Positions 24,354-32,029 of a stretch of DNA of 64,000 bases are shown piece by piece. This stretch comes from Mariniflexile sp044335535 (GTDB lineage: Bacteria > Bacteroidota > Bacteroidia > Flavobacteriales > Flavobacteriaceae). The stretch is taken from assembly GCF_044335535.1 (NCBI RefSeq), contig NZ_JBIQVZ010000003.1, positions 434,001 through 498,000 on the forward strand. The letters run 5' to 3'. Numbering within the stretch: the first letter of the stretch is position 1; every line of letters starts with the position of its first letter. A program made the translations under genes and the position numbers. Under the pieces are notes generated by a model, which saw only the letters and a program-made list of their open reading frames with translations, was not told the DNA's origin and did not search any database.

Positions 24354-27300
24354 ATGACGTACGATTTCAATAAAATCGAGAAAAAGTGGCAAGACTATTG
24401 GGCAAAAAACCAAACGTTTAAAGCTGAGAATAAATCGGATAAACCTAAATTTTATGTGCTGGATATGTTTCCATACCCCAGTGGTGCGGGTTTGCACGTT
24501 GGACATCCATTAGGATACATCGCTTCCGATATTTATGCACGTTACAAACGCCATCAAGGATTTAACGTATTGCATCCGCAAGGATACGATAGTTTTGGTT
24601 TGCCAGCGGAACAGTATGCCATCCAAACGGGGCAACATCCTGCGATTACAACTGCTGAAAACATTAAAACCTACCGCCGTCAGTTAGACCAAATAGGTTT
24701 CTCATTCGATTGGTCTCGTGAAGTTAGAACGTCAGAACCAAAGTATTACAAATGGACGCAGTGGATTTTCATTCAACTGTTCAACTCTTGGTATAATAAG
24801 GATAGCGATAAAGCTGAAGACATTTCAGAACTCATAAAGATTTTTGCTTCGGAAGGCAATTCAAAAGTAAATGCTGTTTGCGATGATGCTGTAGAACCCT
24901 TTTCTGCAGAAGATTGGAATGCTTTTGATACCGTGAGGCAACAACAAATTTTATTACAATACCGATTAACTTATTTAGCCGAAACTGAAGTCAACTGGTG
25001 TCCAGCATTGGGAACGGTATTGGCAAATGATGAGATTGTTAACGGGGTTTCCGAACGTGGCGGCCATCCAGTAATAAGAAAAAAAATGACCCAATGGAGC
25101 ATGCGAATTTCTGCTTATGCCGAACGTTTGCTTCAAGGATTGGATAAAATAGATTGGACCGATTCACTTAAAGAAAGTCAGCGTAACTGGATTGGGAAAT
25201 CGGTTGGAGCGAGTGTGTTTTTCCCCATCCTATCCTTCCCCGAAGGGGAAGAGAAAGCAGGGTTGCTTACTCGTGCAGGGTATATGACAGGTGGGAATAA
25301 TTCGCATTTACTACTTAAACATGCTAAAGACATGCGTGCTAATCCTACTCTGGCCGAAGCTGCATTATGGGAACAACTTAGGAATAAAAATTTGGACGCC
25401 AAATTTAGACAACAACACCTAATAGGAGATTACATTGTTGACTTTGTTTGCTTAGATAAAAAATTGATTATCGAAGTAGATGGTGAAATTCATGATTCTC
25501 AAATTGAAGAAGATGCTGAACGAACCGAAATCCTGGAAAATAATTACTTTAAAGTTATTCGATTTAAAAATGAAGACGTTTTAGGTAATATTGAAGGTGT
25601 TTTAAAAACCATTAAAGAAGAATTATCGCAAAGAGAATCAGTTAAAAGTGATTCACGTATGAGTGAGCAAATTCCCCCATCGGGGGTTAGGGGGATTGAG
25701 GTATTCACGACCCGTCCCGACACCATTTTTGGCGTTTCTTTTATGACATTGGCTCCAGAACACGAACTGGTTTCACAAATCACAACTCCAGATCAAAAAG
25801 CGGAGGTTGAGGCTTATGTTTTAGCCACAGCCAAACGTAGTGAGCGCGATCGCATGGCAGATGTAAAGACCATTTCAGGTGTGTTTACAGGAGCGTATGC
25901 AGAACATCCATTTACCAAAGAACCGATTCCGGTGTGGATTGGTGATTATGTGCTTGCAGGTTACGGAACGGGCGCAGTGATGTCGGTACCATGTGGCGAC
26001 CAACGTGATTATGATTTTGCAAAGCATTTTAACATCCCGATTCCTAATATTTTTGAAGGTGTCGATATTTCTGAAGAAGCGTTTGTAGATAAGGATAAAA
26101 CTATTATTGCGAATTCCGATTTCTTAAACGGTTTAGGGTATAAAGAAGCGACCAAAAAAGTTGTTGATGAATTAGAAAAACTAGGTCAGGGTCAAGGAAA
26201 AACCAATTACCGCTTGCGTGATGCGGTGTTTAGCCGCCAGCGGTATTGGGGCGAACCCTTCCCGGTGTATTATGTAGATGGTATGCCACAAATGATTGAT
26301 GCCAAATATTTACCGATTAAATTACCCGAAGTTGAAAAATATTTACCAACCGAAACGGGCGAACCACCATTAGGTAATGCCACCGTTTGGGCGTGGGATA
26401 CTAAAAATAACAAGGTGGTATCTAATGAGATGCTGAAACAAGTTCAGCATGACGAAACGAAGGAAGGTGTCACCCTGAGCGTAGTCGAAGGGTCTCACAA
26501 TGGCGTATATCCTCTCGAGTTGAACACCATGCCAGGTTGGGCAGGCAGTTCGTGGTATTTTAATCGTTATATGGATCCGGATAATACCGAAGAATTTGCC
26601 AGTAAAGAAGCTCTTAATTACTGGAAAGATGTCGATTTATACATTGGTGGCAGCGAGCATGCCACAGGGCATTTATTGTACTCACGTTTTTGGCAAAAAT
26701 TCTTGTTTGATAAAGGCTTGGTGCCTGTTGATGAATATGCCAAAAAGCTGATTAACCAAGGGATGATTTTGGGAATGAGTGCTTTTGTTTATAGAATAGG
26801 GCTTTCCGTAACTATTGAGTCTCTTTCTTCAAGTAAAAATGTCGATGAAGTTAAATTGCCTTACTTTTTAATACCAAAAAAAAGTTATGATAAATTGCTG
26901 AATAAAGACTTTGATGAAAACATTGAAAAGGCATTCGAAATTGGAATAAATATTTGGGAAAAGGAAGGTTTCTTGGTAGCAGCAAATTACGAGAGAATAA
27001 ATTTTTCACCTCTTCATGTAGATGTGTCAATGATAAATTCTTCTGATGAATTAGATATTGAAACTTTTAAAAATTGGAGAGAGGAGTTTAAAGATGCTGT
27101 TTTCATAGGCGAAAAAGGTGAAATAATTGAAGGTGATAATGATATTTACAAAGTAGGTCGCGAAGTCGAAAAAATGTCCAAATCCAAATACAACGTCGTC
27201 AATCCAGACCAAATTTGTGTCGATTATGGTGCCGATAGTTTACGTCTATACGAAATGTTTTTAGGGCCTTTAGAGCAATACAAACCTTGGAATACTGCTG

Positions 27301-27866
27301 GTATTACAGGTGTACATAACTTCTTGAAGAAACTATGGAAATTGTACCATCAAGGAGACAATGGAAGCTTTTACGTAACGAGTTCCCCTCCTTCGGAGGG
27401 GTTAGGGGAGGCCTTAAAGACTCTTCACAAAACCATTAAAAAAGTCCAAGAAGATATAGAAAATTTCTCATTCAACACCTCAGTATCAACCTTTATGATT
27501 GCGGTTAACGAATTGACGGCTCAAAAATGTACTTCAAAAGAGATATTGGAACCGTTATTGATTTTATTGTCGCCTTATGCACCGCATATCGCCGAAGAAT
27601 TATGGAGCCAGTTAGGGCATACCGAATCGATTTCAACAGCCCCATTTCCAAAATTTGATGCCAGTCATTTGGTAGAAAGCAGTAAAAATTATCCAATTTC
27701 CTTTAATGGAAAAATGCGTTTTACACTAGAATTGCCAATGGATTTTAATGCGCAACAAATTGAAGAAGCGGTGATGGCGCACGAAAAAACCCAAGAACAA
27801 TTACAGGGGCGTACTCCTAAAAAAGTGATTGTGGTACCTGGTAAAATTGTAAATATTGTAGGTTAA
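24354..27866 (+). CDS. leuS: Leucyl-tRNA synthetase with in-frame DUF559 nuclease-domain insertion
   Basis: 1170 residues. The class I signatures HVGH (residues 48-51) and KMSKS (about 940) are intact, as are the editing-domain motif TTRPDTIFG and the zinc/linker regions. LeuRS charges tRNA-Leu in the cytoplasm. The length is about 190 residues above what I expect for flavobacterial LeuRS. The excess is a block at ~289-447 that reads as a DUF559 domain plus repeat-derived flanks, and two short repeat-derived inserts, at ~693-715 (MLKQVQHDETKEGVTLSVV) and ~1010-1020 (SPPSEGLGEA). The residues at ~805-935 look unusual but are normal for this phylum. The frame stays open throughout, so the gene is probably functional. 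Confidence 0.95.
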   Translation: MTYDFNKIEKKWQDYWAKNQTFKAENKSDKPKFYVLDMFPYPSGAGLHVGHPLGYIASDIYARYKRHQGFNVLHPQGYDSFGLPAEQYAIQTGQHPAITTAENIKTYRRQLDQIGFSFDWSREVRTSEPKYYKWTQWIFIQLFNSWYNKDSDKAEDISELIKIFASEGNSKVNAVCDDAVEPFSAEDWNAFDTVRQQQILLQYRLTYLAETEVNWCPALGTVLANDEIVNGVSERGGHPVIRKKMTQWSMRISAYAERLLQGLDKIDWTDSLKESQRNWIGKSVGASVFFPILSFPEGEEKAGLLTRAGYMTGGNNSHLLLKHAKDMRANPTLAEAALWEQLRNKNLDAKFRQQHLIGDYIVDFVCLDKKLIIEVDGEIHDSQIEEDAERTEILENNYFKVIRFKNEDVLGNIEGVLKTIKEELSQRESVKSDSRMSEQIPPSGVRGIEVFTTRPDTIFGVSFMTLAPEHELVSQITTPDQKAEVEAYVLATAKRSERDRMADVKTISGVFTGAYAEHPFTKEPIPVWIGDYVLAGYGTGAVMSVPCGDQRDYDFAKHFNIPIPNIFEGVDISEEAFVDKDKTIIANSDFLNGLGYKEATKKVVDELEKLGQGQGKTNYRLRDAVFSRQRYWGEPFPVYYVDGMPQMIDAKYLPIKLPEVEKYLPTETGEPPLGNATVWAWDTKNNKVVSNEMLKQVQHDETKEGVTLSVVEGSHNGVYPLELNTMPGWAGSSWYFNRYMDPDNTEEFASKEALNYWKDVDLYIGGSEHATGHLLYSRFWQKFLFDKGLVPVDEYAKKLINQGMILGMSAFVYRIGLSVTIESLSSSKNVDEVKLPYFLIPKKSYDKLLNKDFDENIEKAFEIGINIWEKEGFLVAANYERINFSPLHVDVSMINSSDELDIETFKNWREEFKDAVFIGEKGEIIEGDNDIYKVGREVEKMSKSKYNVVNPDQICVDYGADSLRLYEMFLGPLEQYKPWNTAGITGVHNFLKKLWKLYHQGDNGSFYVTSSPPSEGLGEALKTLHKTIKKVQEDIENFSFNTSVSTFMIAVNELTAQKCTSKEILEPLLILLSPYAPHIAEELWSQLGHTESISTAPFPKFDASHLVESSKNYPISFNGKMRFTLELPMDFNAQQIEEAVMAHEKTQEQLQGRTPKKVIVVPGKIVNIVG
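25222..25694 (+). mobile_element. DUF559 nuclease-domain cassette inserted in leuS
   Basis: The insertion separates VGASVFF from IEVFTTRPDT. Its centre (residues ~311-430 of LeuRS) has the DUF559 pattern: MRANPTLAEAALWEQLRNK, FRQQHLIGDYIVDFVCLD and KKLIIEVDGEIHD, followed by a helix-strand (YFKVIRFKNEDVLGN). DUF559 belongs with Vsr-like PD-(D/E)XK nucleases. Palindromes flank it: TTCCCCGAAGGGGAA near 25236-25250 and CCCCCATCGGGGG at 25674-25686. An internal ATG at 25284 is in frame and could start a free-standing protein. The inserted frame matches that of leuS. No intein splice residues are seen at the ends. Confidence 0.85.
26428..26498. repeat. REP-like palindromic repeat read through in leuS
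   Basis: GCTGAAACAAGTTCAGC forms a perfect short hairpin and is followed by GTGTCACCCTGAGCG and TCGAAGGGTCTCAC, a pair typical of dispersed palindromic repeats. In LeuRS it encodes MLKQVQHDETKEGVTLSVVE, which does not belong to the family. The reading frame is kept. Confidence 0.7.
27385..27410. repeat. Short palindromic repeat read through in leuS
   Basis: CCCCTCC and GGAGGGG (27385-27401) pair around TTC, followed by TTAGGGGAGG. The right border of the DUF559 insertion carries the same core GGGGTTAGGGG, so both belong to one repeat family. Here it adds about ten residues to LeuRS. Confidence 0.6.
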
Positions 27867-27877
27867 AACCATTGCTT

Positions 27878-27966
27878 TGTCATGTCGACATGAGGTACGA
27901 TTGAGACATCACATAAAGACTATAAACGATTCTTGTTATGTGATGTCTCCTATCGTCGACATGACA
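27878..27966. repeat. Long imperfect palindrome after leuS
   Basis: TGTCATGTCGAC at the left and GTCGACATGACA at the right, with GAGACATCACATAA and TTATGTGATGTCTC as inner arms, form an 89-nt hairpin-like repeat. It may act as a transcription terminator or mRNA stabiliser, but it lacks a T run. Confidence 0.65.
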
Positions 27967-28002
27967 ATTGATTAGCGTTTCAACTAAAAAAAATCACTTT
28001 GA

Positions 28003-28263
28003 ATGAATGATACAGAAATCATCGGTTTTTCAGCAGCTATTTTAACAACGGCTGCCTTCTTACCTCAAGTTTATAAAACATGGAAAACCAAAGATGTTTC
28101 AGGTTTGTCTTTACCCATGTTAATCATGTTTTTTATTGGCGTTTTTTTATGGCTGGTTTACGGCGTTTATAAACAAAGTCCGTCTATGGTTTCGGCAAAT
28201 GCCGTAACACTTATTTCGGCATTTTTATTGGTTTATTTTAAAATAAGATACAGCAAAAATTAG
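28003..28263 (+). CDS. SemiSWEET sugar transporter (PQ-loop)
   Basis: 86 residues with three membrane helices, the size of bacterial SemiSWEETs. The first helix has the PQ motif FLPQVYKTWKTKDVSGLSLP and the third the Asn-containing SANAVTLISAFLLVYFKI. SemiSWEETs work as homodimers and transport sugars such as sucrose or glucose down their gradient in the inner membrane. The gene stands alone between leuS and ald, 136 nt after leuS with a palindromic repeat between them. Confidence 0.9.
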   Translation: MNDTEIIGFSAAILTTAAFLPQVYKTWKTKDVSGLSLPMLIMFFIGVFLWLVYGVYKQSPSMVSANAVTLISAFLLVYFKIRYSKN

Positions 28264-28479
28264 TTGCTGTAAACTTCTTTTTAGTCTTCTTTTTTGTTTT
28301 TTCTTCGGAGTTAGACAGTCTCTTAATATTTCCTATTAAATTGATGTGTTTTATGTAATTACTAAAAAAAAGTTAAATTTGTTAAATATTATTCATCAAA
28401 AATAGCTTTTTTGAATTTTTTTCGATTGTTTGTTTTAATATTGCATAGGTTTTTGACTAACTTAAAATATGATACTATG

Positions 28480-28557
28480 AAATCGCCATGATTTGTAAAC
28501 CCAAACACCAATGAAAATAAAGCGATACCATATGACCATTAAAAAACAATAAATATT
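28480..28557 (+). ncRNA. Recurrent leader element, copy B (candidate structured RNA)
   Basis: Arms ATCGC (28482-28486) and GCGAT (28522-28526) pair. The following ACCATATGACCATT and AACAATAAATATT match copies A, C and D. It ends 5 nt before the alanine dehydrogenase ATG, so it would form the 5' untranslated region of that mRNA. Copy A shares also the word TATTGCATAGG further upstream. Confidence 0.5.
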
Positions 28558-28562
28558 TACAT

Positions 28563-29663
28563 ATGAAAATAGGTGTTCCAATAGAAATTAAAAATAATGA
28601 AAACAGAGTAGGTATGACACCCTCGGGTGTGTTTGAATTAACCAAAAGAAATCATACGGTTTATGTACAGAAAAATGCCGGATTTGGAAGTGGTTTTTTT
28701 GATAAGGATTATGTTGGAGCTGGTGCCACTATTCTTGATACGATTGAAGAGGTTTATGCAGCAGCAGAAATGATTGTTAAGGTTAAAGAGCCTATTGAGC
28801 AGGAGTATGATTTGATAAAACCACATCACGTGGTATTTACCTATTTTCATTTTGCGTCTAGTGAGGAACTTACAAATGCCATGATTAAAAGTAAAGCGGT
28901 TTGTATTGCTTATGAAACAGTTGAGGATGAAAATGGCACCTTACCTTTGTTAATCCCTATGTCTGAAGTAGCAGGTAGGATGTCTATTCAACAAGGCGCT
29001 AAATATTTAGAAAAACCAATTAAAGGACGCGGCATTTTATTAGGAGGTGTTCCAGGAGTGCCCCCAGCAAAAGTGTTGGTGCTAGGTGCTGGTGTTGTGG
29101 GCTATCAGGCGGCTAAAATGGCGGCAGGATTGGGTGCTTTGGTTATTATTATGGATATTAACATGAAAGCTCTACGTTATGTAAGTGACTCCATGCCTAA
29201 TAATGTGATTAGCGAATTTTCGAGTGAATATAATATTAGAAAACATATTAAGGATTCAGATTTAATTATTGGTGGTGTGTTATTAAAAGGCGCAAAAGCA
29301 CCAAAATTGATTACCAAAGACATGTTAAAAGACATGCGTCCAGGGACTGTAATTGTGGATGTGGCGGTAGACCAAGGCGGATGTTTTGAAACGACCAGAC
29401 CAACAACGCATCAAGATCCTACTTATATAATTGACGATGTTGTACATTACAGTGTTGCCAATATGCCTGGAGCTGTTCCGTATACATCGACTGTAGCATT
29501 AACCAATGTCACTTTGCCTTATGTTATTAAATTGGCAAATGAAGGTTGGAAGAAAGCCTGTAAAAACAGTGCGTCTTTAGCCAAAGGATTAAATATTGTA
29601 AAAGGAGAGATTGTTTATAAAGAAATAGCTGAAGCATTCGATTTAGAGTTTGCAAAAGCTTAA
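28563..29663 (+). CDS. ald: Alanine dehydrogenase
   Basis: 366 residues, the family length. Substrate-binding residues Arg15, Lys75 and His96 are in their expected places (NENRVGMTP, VKVKEP, FTYFHFASS). The NAD-binding motif GAGVVGYQAAKMAAGLGA is near residues 171-188, and the catalytic Asp is in IIDDVVHYSVANMPGAVP. The enzyme interconverts alanine with pyruvate and ammonia, linking amino-acid nitrogen to central carbon. It is monocistronic, with recurrent element B in the leader and a clear terminator after the stop. Confidence 0.96.
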   Translation: MKIGVPIEIKNNENRVGMTPSGVFELTKRNHTVYVQKNAGFGSGFFDKDYVGAGATILDTIEEVYAAAEMIVKVKEPIEQEYDLIKPHHVVFTYFHFASSEELTNAMIKSKAVCIAYETVEDENGTLPLLIPMSEVAGRMSIQQGAKYLEKPIKGRGILLGGVPGVPPAKVLVLGAGVVGYQAAKMAAGLGALVIIMDINMKALRYVSDSMPNNVISEFSSEYNIRKHIKDSDLIIGGVLLKGAKAPKLITKDMLKDMRPGTVIVDVAVDQGGCFETTRPTTHQDPTYIIDDVVHYSVANMPGAVPYTSTVALTNVTLPYVIKLANEGWKKACKNSASLAKGLNIVKGEIVYKEIAEAFDLEFAKA

Positions 29664-29696
29664 ATCACTTTCAATAGTTTAAAAACAGATCACTTT

Positions 29697-29725
29697 AAAC
29701 CTCAAGATTATTTCTTGGGGTTTTT
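29697..29725 (+). terminator. Intrinsic terminator of ald
   Basis: An 11-bp stem AAACCTCAAGA with TCTTGGGGTTT (one G-T pair) and a 5-nt loop ends in TTTTT, 34 nt after the ald stop codon. Confidence 0.8.
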
Positions 29726-29838
29726 AGCTTTGAACTCATTTTAGTCATTTTTAGGAAATAGAAAAAATCCATATGAATCCTTATACTGACATAATATCAT
29801 TCGCATTAATTTGGCGTTATTTTTGTTATATTTAATTA

Positions 29839-29998
29839 GAACTTATTTAAAGTTTTTGAAATTAAGCGAAAATTAGGGGGTTTTAGTTCTGTTGAAGGCT
29901 TTTTTGAGTTTCATAGCAGTGCTACGGAAGGAAAAAAAGGCAAAAACAGAGCTGAGATCAGCAATTTTTTAGCAAATTGAAAAACTTTAAATGAGTTC
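29839..29998. mobile_element. MITE-like inverted-repeat element, family 1, copy 2
   Basis: 160 bp, ends GAACTTATTTAAAGTTTTT and AAAAACTTTAAATGAGTTC. TTA flanks both sides as a 3-bp target duplication. The interior matches copy 1 in reverse orientation (GAAGGCTTTTTTGAG, CTACGGAAGG, GCAAAAACAGAGCTGA) but is shorter, so one is a deletion variant of the other. It has no coding capacity. It lies 25 nt before the Zn-peptidase start. Confidence 0.75.
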
Positions 29999-30023
29999 TT
30001 AGTAAAATTAAAATTTTAAAACA

Positions 30024-30722
30024 ATGATTGGATATTATATATTATTAGGAGCTATCGCATTGGTAAGCTGGTTGGTAAGCAGTACGTTGAAGCGTAAGTT
30101 TGATAAATACTCTAAAGTACAATTGCGTAATGGTATGAGTGGTGCCGAAATAGCCAAAAAAATGTTGGCAGACCACGGTATTACCAATGTTGAGGTTATT
30201 TCTACACCAGGACAATTAACAGACCATTACAACCCAAAAAATAGAACCGTGAATTTAAGTGAATCGGTTTATACCCAGCGCAACGCTGCGGCTGCGGCTG
30301 TTGCTGCTCACGAATGTGGACATGCGGTACAGCACGCACAAGCTTACGAGTGGTTGAAAATGCGTTCGGCATTAGTACCTGTGGTTAGCGTCACCTCTGG
30401 GATGTCGCAATGGGTCGTTCTTGGTGGTTTAATATTAGGAGCGGCAGCTGGTGTTGGTCTTGGCTATTATATAGCGGTTGCAGGTTTGGTAATGATGGGG
30501 TTCGCCACCTTATTTAGTTTTATAACATTGCCTGTTGAATATGATGCCAGTAACCGTGCCTTGGCTTGGTTAAAAAGTAAAAACATGGTGTCCCAACAAG
30601 AATATGCAGGCTCTGAAGATGCGCTTAAATGGGCAGCCAGAACGTATTTGGTAGCTGCGATTGGCGCCTTGGCTTCGTTAGTATATTGGGGACTTCAAGT
30701 ATTTGGTGGGTCTAGAGATTAG
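30024..30722 (+). CDS. YugP-type neutral zinc metallopeptidase, membrane protein
   Basis: 232 residues. An N-terminal membrane helix (IGYYILLGAIALVSWLV), the metallopeptidase motif HECGH in AAVAAHECGHAVQHA (residues ~93-107), and a glutamate later in FITLPVEYDASNRAL match the Zn_peptidase_2/YugP family. Two to three further helices occur at ~115-165 and at the C-terminus. It is a membrane-bound peptidase of unknown substrate. The gene stands alone, with a MITE-like element just upstream. Confidence 0.92.
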   Translation: MIGYYILLGAIALVSWLVSSTLKRKFDKYSKVQLRNGMSGAEIAKKMLADHGITNVEVISTPGQLTDHYNPKNRTVNLSESVYTQRNAAAAAVAAHECGHAVQHAQAYEWLKMRSALVPVVSVTSGMSQWVVLGGLILGAAAGVGLGYYIAVAGLVMMGFATLFSFITLPVEYDASNRALAWLKSKNMVSQQEYAGSEDALKWAARTYLVAAIGALASLVYWGLQVFGGSRD

Positions 30723-30830
30723 GATTAAAAGAAAATAGAAAATAGACAAGAGACAAGAGACGAGACAAGATGTACGTAAATTGACAACAAATCAGTAATC
30801 TTTTTAGAAAGTCATTATCACTGCGTTTGA

Positions 30831-30991
30831 GAGCCTGTTTAAAATTGTATGATTGGGATCTTCTATAGGTCATTTTTGATGCAAAATGAGGCGAAATCGA
30901 AGATAATGGCAGGGCCATTTGATGAGGTTTCAACGAAATTAGGCGCAAAAAGGGGCATAGAAAAACAATTGATATAAATTTAAACAGGCTC
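30831..30991. mobile_element. MITE-like element, family 3
   Basis: 161 bp with perfect 13-bp terminal inverted repeats GAGCCTGTTTAAA and TTTAAACAGGCTC and a 3-bp duplication TGA on both sides. The interior is AT-rich and non-coding. The left flank (30730-30770) is a purine-rich repeat of GAAAATAGA and GACAAGA words. Confidence 0.7.
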
Positions 30992-31043
30992 TGAAGGGAA
31001 TTTTAAAAGTTTTATCGGACAACAATGGTATTAAATAATTGAG

Positions 31044-31087
31044 AAGAACAGAATTCTTACATTAAATTAAGAATTCTGTTCTTTTTT
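31044..31087. terminator. Strong hairpin terminator
   Basis: AAGAACAGAATTCTT (31044-31058) pairs perfectly with AAGAATTCTGTTCTT (31069-31083) and is followed by TTTTT. It ends transcription from the Zn-peptidase side before the Bax-inhibitor-like gene. Confidence 0.8.
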
Positions 31088-31125
31088 TATATCTTTAATT
31101 TTGGAAACCTTAACTAAAAGTATTT

Positions 31126-31830
31126 ATGGAAAACCTAGTTGAAAACAAATTAATGGTAAGCGAACTTTCAGAAGTTGATAAAGTTGCTTTTTATAAAAAA
31201 ACCTATTCGCACGTTGCTGTTGGTGTTTTAGTATTCGTTCTTTTTGAATATTTATTGCTTCAAAGTGAGGCTATTGTGAGTTTCGCCTTGTCTATGACAG
31301 ACGGTTATCGTTGGCTAATCATGTTGGGCGGTTTTATGTTTATAACCAATTATGCCGAAAGAATGACCTTGAAAACACCCGATAAGAATAAACAATATTT
31401 GGCTTACGGTGTTTATATTCTGGCTGAAGCTTTCATTTTTGTACCGCTTATTTACATTGCTGCCTTTTATATGGAATCGGGTCCGGAAATCTTAAATCAA
31501 GCAGCCATAGTGACTTTAGCATTATTCACAGGGTTGTCGGCAATTGTTTTTGTAACTAAAAAAGATTTTTCCTTTTTAAAAGCGGGCTTAACCGTTGGAT
31601 TTTTTATCGCCATTGGATTGATTTTAGCAGGTACCTTATTCGGTTTTAATTTAGGACTTTGGTTCTCGGTTGGTATGTGTGTATTGGCTGCAGGTTCTAT
31701 CTTGTACCAAACATCAAATTTGGTGAATAAATATTCAAACGATGAATACATTCCAGCGGCATTGGGCTTATTTGCTTCGTTAATGCTGCTATTTTGGTAT
31801 GTGCTTAGTATTTTTATGTCTAGAGACTAA
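31126..31830 (+). CDS. Bax inhibitor-1/YccA family membrane protein
   Basis: 234 residues with seven predicted membrane helices (for example SHVAVGVLVFVLFEYLLL, WLIMLGGFMFITNYAERM, YILAEAFIFVPLIYIAAFY) and a short charged C-terminus, as in the BI-1/YccA family. The family is linked to stress and ion homeostasis in the inner membrane; bacterial members can leak calcium. The central pattern LALFTGLSAIVFVTKKDFSFL is typical. It is monocistronic, preceded by a terminator and followed by a family 2 MITE-like element. Confidence 0.88.
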   Translation: MENLVENKLMVSELSEVDKVAFYKKTYSHVAVGVLVFVLFEYLLLQSEAIVSFALSMTDGYRWLIMLGGFMFITNYAERMTLKTPDKNKQYLAYGVYILAEAFIFVPLIYIAAFYMESGPEILNQAAIVTLALFTGLSAIVFVTKKDFSFLKAGLTVGFFIAIGLILAGTLFGFNLGLWFSVGMCVLAAGSILYQTSNLVNKYSNDEYIPAALGLFASLMLLFWYVLSIFMSRD

Positions 31831-31873
31831 AGCCAATTAGAAAAAGTTTAAACCACTTCAAAATATAAAATAA

Positions 31874-32005
31874 AGAGGCTATCTAAAAAGTCCTTTAAAC
31901 TTAATTTGTCAGGTTGAGCTTGTCGAAACCGATATTGATTACCAGTAATTAAACTATTTCGACAAGCTCAATATGACATAGAACTAGACTTTTTAGATAG
32001 CCTCT
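31874..32005. mobile_element. MITE-like element, family 2, copy 1
   Basis: 132 bp with terminal inverted repeats AGAGGCTATCTAAAAAGTC and its complement, and an inner pair CAGGTTGAGCTTGTCGAAA/TTTCGACAAGCTCAATATG. A second, near-identical copy of the same length lies at 53816-53947. It is non-coding. Transcribed, it would fold into one long hairpin. Confidence 0.8.
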
Positions 32006-32029
32006 TTTCTTTTTCAATAAAAATCAATA

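Noticed and set aside
25222..25694. Intein in leuS
   Set aside because: No Cys/Ser at the start and no His-Asn at the end of the block, and no splicing motifs; the DUF559 pattern explains it better.
26770..27150. Another possible insertion in leuS
   Set aside because: The segment from MILGMSAFVYR to VGREVEKMSKSK is, as I know the family, normal in flavobacterial LeuRS.
31874..32005. 3-bp target duplication at family 2 elements
   Set aside because: Flanking triplets at the two copies do not agree for any choice of element end.
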